From Paraburkholderia silviterrae (lineage in GTDB: Bacteria; Pseudomonadota; Gammaproteobacteria; Burkholderiales; Burkholderiaceae): DNA of 64,000 nt. The notes beneath the pieces are model-generated. The model was not told the DNA's origin. It ran no database searches and saw only the letters and a program-made list of their open reading frames with translations. The DNA lies in contig NZ_SMRP01000001.1 in NCBI RefSeq assembly GCF_004353915.1, forward strand, positions 715,783-779,782, read 5' to 3'. Of the stretch, positions 60,952 to 64,000 are shown one piece after another (position 1 is the stretch's first letter; every line of letters begins with the position of its first letter). The position numbers and the translations under genes were made by a program.

Positions 60952-61026
60952 ATGAACAATCCGCAACCTTCCGAGCTGGATGACTGGGACGAAACTACGC
61001 CCGTGTGGGCGCCGTTTAAGCACTGA
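60952..61026 (+). CDS. Possible 24-residue peptide downstream of DUF4148
   Basis: ATG 60952 to TGA 61026 encodes MNNPQPSELDDWDETTPVW followed by APFKH. AAGGA stands about 10 nt upstream, and an intrinsic terminator begins 8 nt after the stop, so it fits neatly between the DUF4148 gene and the terminator. Acidic, Trp-containing, no signal. Real translation is unproven. Confidence 0.45.
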   Translation: MNNPQPSELDDWDETTPVWAPFKH

Positions 61027-61033
61027 AAAAATC

Positions 61034-61065
61034 AAGGCGGACACCAAATGGTGTCCGCCTTGTTG
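61034..61065. terminator. Bidirectional intrinsic terminator
   Basis: AAGGCGGACACC (61034-61045) pairs perfectly with GGTGTCCGCCTT (61050-61061), loop AAAT; A-run on the left and GTTGTT on the right. Serves the DUF4148 operon and the adhesin gene, which converge. Confidence 0.85.
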
Positions 61066-61149
61066 TTCATTCACAGGATGCGAAACCGGCCTCGCGGCAC
61101 GCTCACGACCGGCGCAAGCCGGCCAGCGTGCCGCGTAGCCGTCACGCGA

Positions 61150-64000
61150 TTACCACTGGTACGACATACCCGCACCGACCGTGGTCCCGCCGCCTGCGCT
61201 GTAGCCAGCACCCGCCTTTAGCTTGAGGTTTTCGGTGACGCGTGCCGATGCGCCGAGCGCCGTCGCCTGATAGCCTTTGTAGTTGGCCGTGCCGACGCCC
61301 ACTGCAATGGTCTTGCCGAGATCGACGTCCGGAATCATCGTAAGCGCGGTGGCCGCTGCAACGCCGCCGTAGGCATTACGCTGCATGCTGGTCATGCCGT
61401 TCTGGAACTGACGCATGTTGACGGCATCCGTGGGACCCTGGCCAGCCGCGACGTTGGTAATGCGGCGCTCGTTGCCCTGCGAACCGACCGACACGGTGTT
61501 GTTCTCGTTCGCCACCGAATCCGCACCCAGGGCAACCGAGTTATCGGCCATGGCCGAGGCCTTGTCGCCGACCGCCGTCGAGCTTGCGCCCGCAGCAGTC
61601 GCACCGCCGCCCTGCGCGAGCGATTCGGTACCCGTGGCCGAAGCCCGGCTGCCCGTCGTGTTCACGGCCATGTACGGCGAACTCGTGTTGCTGATGTTCT
61701 CGATCGCGCCCTGCAGATTCGCGACATCCTGATTCGTCCGGTACAACTGCGCACCTGTCACCGCATCAGTGCTCGTTTGCGACAGCACGGCATCCGTGAG
61801 ATTCGTCAACTGCACGGTCGAGGTTGCGTTCGTGCCGCCCATCGTCACCTTGTCGTGCGCCGGCGAATCGTACTGCACCGCGTTAGCCGCGGCCCCCGCG
61901 ACATTGGCCACCTGCGTTTCGATGTTGCTCACGCGACCGTCGACGTTCGTCAGCGCACTGCCCATGTCCGTGTACGTGTTGCCACCGACGTGGTAGGTCG
62001 GCCCGGTGATCGTGCCGTCGGCATTGACCGTGGAACCGCCACCCAGTGCGCTCGCCATCGAGCCTGCCACGGTGTACAGCTGCGAACCGTTCACCGCGTC
62101 GGTGCTCGAAGCGTTGACCGCTCCCGCCGAAACGCCAGTCAGCGTGCGCGCGCCGGCCGTGCCTGCGAAGTCCACGGTCGTACCGTCCGAGCCCTTCGCC
62201 ACCGTGATCGTGCGTGTGGCCGCGTCCTGCTTGACGAGACCCACCTCACCATTGTTGATGGAGTTCGTCAGGCTCGTGATGTCGGCCGTGTTCTGCGTCA
62301 CGCGGTTATCCAGGCTGGTGATTGCCGTCGTATTGCTGCTGACTTGATCGTTCGTTGCGTAGAGCTGCGAACCGTTCACCGCATCCGTGCTCGACACGCT
62401 CACCGTGCCCACTGCAACGTTGCGCAGCGTCACGGGAGAAGCCGCTCCCGCACCGCCTAACGTCACCGAAGCGTGCGCCGGCGAATCGTACATCAACGCG
62501 TTGGCCATCGAACCGCTCATGTTCGTGAGGTTGCTGTTGATCGTCGCGATATCCGACGTGTTCTGCGTCACGCGACCGTCGAGGCCCGCGACCGATCCCT
62601 GCAGATTCGTGATGTCCGATGCGTTGGTCGCCACGTTCGCGTTCGTCGCGTTCAGTTGCGACATGTTCACCGCGTCCGTGTCGGTCACGCCGGCCGTCAC
62701 GTTCTTCAGCGTGCGGGTGTTACCGTCCTTGTCGGCGAGGTCCACTGCTGCACCGTCCGTGTCCTTGCCCACCGTCAGGTCTGCACCGGCCGTGGCCTGC
62801 TGCACCAGACCTACCGTGCCGCTGTTGAGCTGGTTCGTGATGTCGCTGATCGAGGTGGTGTTGCCCGTTACGGCCGTGTCCAGGCTGCCCAGCGCTGCAC
62901 CCACGTTGCCATACGTGCTGCCCTGCACCGCATAGGCCGGTGCGCTGATTGCGCCGGTCGTGCTGTTGTACACCGCGCCACCGCCCAGTGCCGAAGCCAC
63001 TGCAGCGCCGGACTGGTCTGCCTTGCCTTCCACGCGGGTGATGTCGCTGGTGTTCTGCGCAATATTGGTCGCGTTGGTCGCCACGTTCGCGTTCGTCGCG
63101 TTCAGTTGCGACATATTCACCGCATCCGTATCGGTTACGCCGGCCGTCACGTTCTTCAGCGTGCGAGTGTTGCCATCCTTGTCGGCGAGGTCCACTGCTG
63201 CGCCGTCCGTGTCCTTGCCCACCGTCAGGTCTGCACCAGCCGTGGCCTGCTGCACCAGACCGACCGTGCCGCTGTTCAGCTGGTTCGTGATGTCGCTGAT
63301 CGAGCTGGTATTGCCCGTCACCGCCGTGTCGAGGCTGCCCAGTGCTGCGCCTACGTTGCCGTACGTGCTGCCCTGGACTGCATAAGCCGGTGCGCTGATT
63401 GCGCCGGTCGTGCTGTTGTACGCTGCACCGCCACCCAGCGCTGAGGCCACTGCTACACCCGACTGGTCCGCCTTGCCTTCCACGCGGTTAATGTCGCTGG
63501 TGTTCTGCGCAATGTTCGATGCGTTGGTCGCCACGTTTGCGTTCGTCGTGTTCAGTTGCGACATGTTCACCGCGTCCGTATCAGCCACGCCGGCCGTCAC
63601 GTTCTTCAGCGTGCGGGTGTTGCCATCCTTGTCGGCGAGGTCCACTGCCGCACCGTCCGTGTCCTTGCCCACCGTCAGGTCTGCACCAGCCGTGGCCTGT
63701 TGCACCAGACCCACCGTGCCGCTATTGAGCTGGTTCGTGATATCGCTGATCGAGCTGGTGTTGCCCGTCACCGCCGTATCCAGGCTGCCCAGCGCCGCAC
63801 CCACGTTGCCATACGTGCTCCCCTGCACCGCATAGACCGGTGCGCTGATTGCGCCGGTTGTGCTGTTGTAGGCCGCGCCACCGCCCAGTGCCGAAGCCAC
63901 TGCAGTACCCGACTGGTCTGCCTTGCCTTCCACGCGGGTGATGTTCGATGCGTTGGTCGCCACGTTCGCGTTCGTCGCGTTCAGCTGCGACATGTTCACC
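61150..64000 (-). CDS. Trimeric autotransporter adhesin (YadA-like), C-terminal part
   Basis: About 950 C-terminal residues; the gene continues beyond the window. The C-terminal YadA anchor (last ~75 residues: TDAVNMRQFQNGM, VAAATALTMIPDVDLGKTIAVGVG, YKGYQATALGASARV and a terminal aromatic W) forms the trimeric outer-membrane barrel. Before it are head/stalk motifs: SVALGADSVANENNTVSVG and NVAAGQGPTDAVN neck sequences, many STDAVNGSQL and DTDAVNMSQL necks, and coiled-coil stalks. Near-identical 150-residue repeats occupy the N-terminal half of the visible part. Probably an adhesin on the cell surface. Confidence 0.92.
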   Translation of the reverse strand, partial: VNMSQLNATNANVATNASNITRVEGKADQSGTAVASALGGGAAYNSTTGAISAPVYAVQGSTYGNVGAALGSLDTAVTGNTSSISDITNQLNSGTVGLVQQATAGADLTVGKDTDGAAVDLADKDGNTRTLKNVTAGVADTDAVNMSQLNTTNANVATNASNIAQNTSDINRVEGKADQSGVAVASALGGGAAYNSTTGAISAPAYAVQGSTYGNVGAALGSLDTAVTGNTSSISDITNQLNSGTVGLVQQATAGADLTVGKDTDGAAVDLADKDGNTRTLKNVTAGVTDTDAVNMSQLNATNANVATNATNIAQNTSDITRVEGKADQSGAAVASALGGGAVYNSTTGAISAPAYAVQGSTYGNVGAALGSLDTAVTGNTTSISDITNQLNSGTVGLVQQATAGADLTVGKDTDGAAVDLADKDGNTRTLKNVTAGVTDTDAVNMSQLNATNANVATNASDITNLQGSVAGLDGRVTQNTSDIATINSNLTNMSGSMANALMYDSPAHASVTLGGAGAASPVTLRNVAVGTVSVSSTDAVNGSQLYATNDQVSSNTTAITSLDNRVTQNTADITSLTNSINNGEVGLVKQDAATRTITVAKGSDGTTVDFAGTAGARTLTGVSAGAVNASSTDAVNGSQLYTVAGSMASALGGGSTVNADGTITGPTYHVGGNTYTDMGSALTNVDGRVSNIETQVANVAGAAANAVQYDSPAHDKVTMGGTNATSTVQLTNLTDAVLSQTSTDAVTGAQLYRTNQDVANLQGAIENISNTSSPYMAVNTTGSRASATGTESLAQGGGATAAGASSTAVGDKASAMADNSVALGADSVANENNTVSVGSQGNERRITNVAAGQGPTDAVNMRQFQNGMTSMQRNAYGGVAAATALTMIPDVDLGKTIAVGVGTANYKGYQATALGASARVTENLKLKAGAGYSAGGGTTVGAGMSYQW
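62650..64000. repeat. 450-bp tandem repeats in the adhesin gene
   Basis: Landmark TGCTGTTGTA recurs at 62961, 63411 and 63861, i.e. every 450 bp, and the ~150-residue units between are nearly identical in DNA. The unit runs neck (DTDAVNMSQLN), short coiled coil, ALGGGAAYNSTTGAISAP, SLDTAVTGNTSSISDITNQLNSGTVGLVQQ and AGADLTVGKDTDGAAVDL. One copy lacks 21 bp. Further copies are likely beyond the edge. Confidence 0.95.

Overview
The window is GC-rich chromosomal DNA of a Burkholderiales bacterium, most likely Burkholderia sensu lato (Paraburkholderia/Caballeronia-like). The support is the CeoR/LlpE/CeoAB/OpcM-type efflux locus, the DUF3443/DUF2844 pair, DUF4148 and DUF3455 proteins, a feoA-feoB-DUF6587 operon, the liuABCD order, flhDC as flagellar master regulator, and a YadA-like adhesin. 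No phage, insertion sequence, tRNA, rRNA or CRISPR array was seen. This looks like core or stable accessory chromosome rather than an island.

Layout. 1-9.3 kb: the end of a glutathione S-transferase, a GntR/FCD regulator divergent from a CynX-type MFS exporter, a small secreted protein behind a LexA-like box, a candidate anti-Shine-Dalgarno small RNA, a flavin reductase, a ferritin-like protein, an amidase and a cystine-type binding protein. 9.6-12.1 kb: Fur-box-preceded feo operon for ferrous iron uptake. 12.2-19.9 kb: CDP-diacylglycerol diphosphatase, then the leucine/isovalerate operon liuABCD (minus strand) divergent from a TetR regulator. 20-25.8 kb: DUF2891 protein and a chemotaxis module (soluble double-PAS receptor, CheR, CheD, triple CheW) behind a candidate sigma-28 promoter. 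26.2-35.5 kb: DUF3443 lipoprotein with a long Ser/Gly repeat linker and its DUF2844 partner, a Tyr-rich exported protein and a glycine-zipper lipoprotein, a divergent bifunctional penicillin-binding protein, small lipoprotein and hypothetical genes, and an atypical OmpR-type regulator. 35.7-39.7 kb: DHA2 exporter, DoxX, small membrane protein and an XRE/MmyB-like regulator.

40.2-49.7 kb is a respiratory nitrate reductase operon, narG-narH-narJ-narI-parvulin-narK, facing a universal stress protein. 49.7-51.4 kb is flhDC behind a long AT-rich leader carrying many GTTACA/TGTAAC motifs. 51.6-60.3 kb holds the 3' stump of an Nramp transporter gene and a complete RND efflux operon (llpE-ceoA-ceoB-opcM order, minus strand) with its divergent LysR regulator. 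60.5-64 kb contains a DUF4148 protein, a 24-residue ORF, and the C-terminal part of a trimeric autotransporter adhesin with 450-bp internal repeats that runs off the window.

Together the window combines iron and nitrate respiration functions, amino-acid catabolism, motility and chemotaxis control, multidrug efflux and surface adhesion. The least-explained signals are the candidate small RNA at about 3.5 kb, the motif array upstream of flhDC, the DUF3443/DUF2844 pair, the Ser-to-Asp change in the LlpE-like hydrolase, and the truncated Nramp gene.
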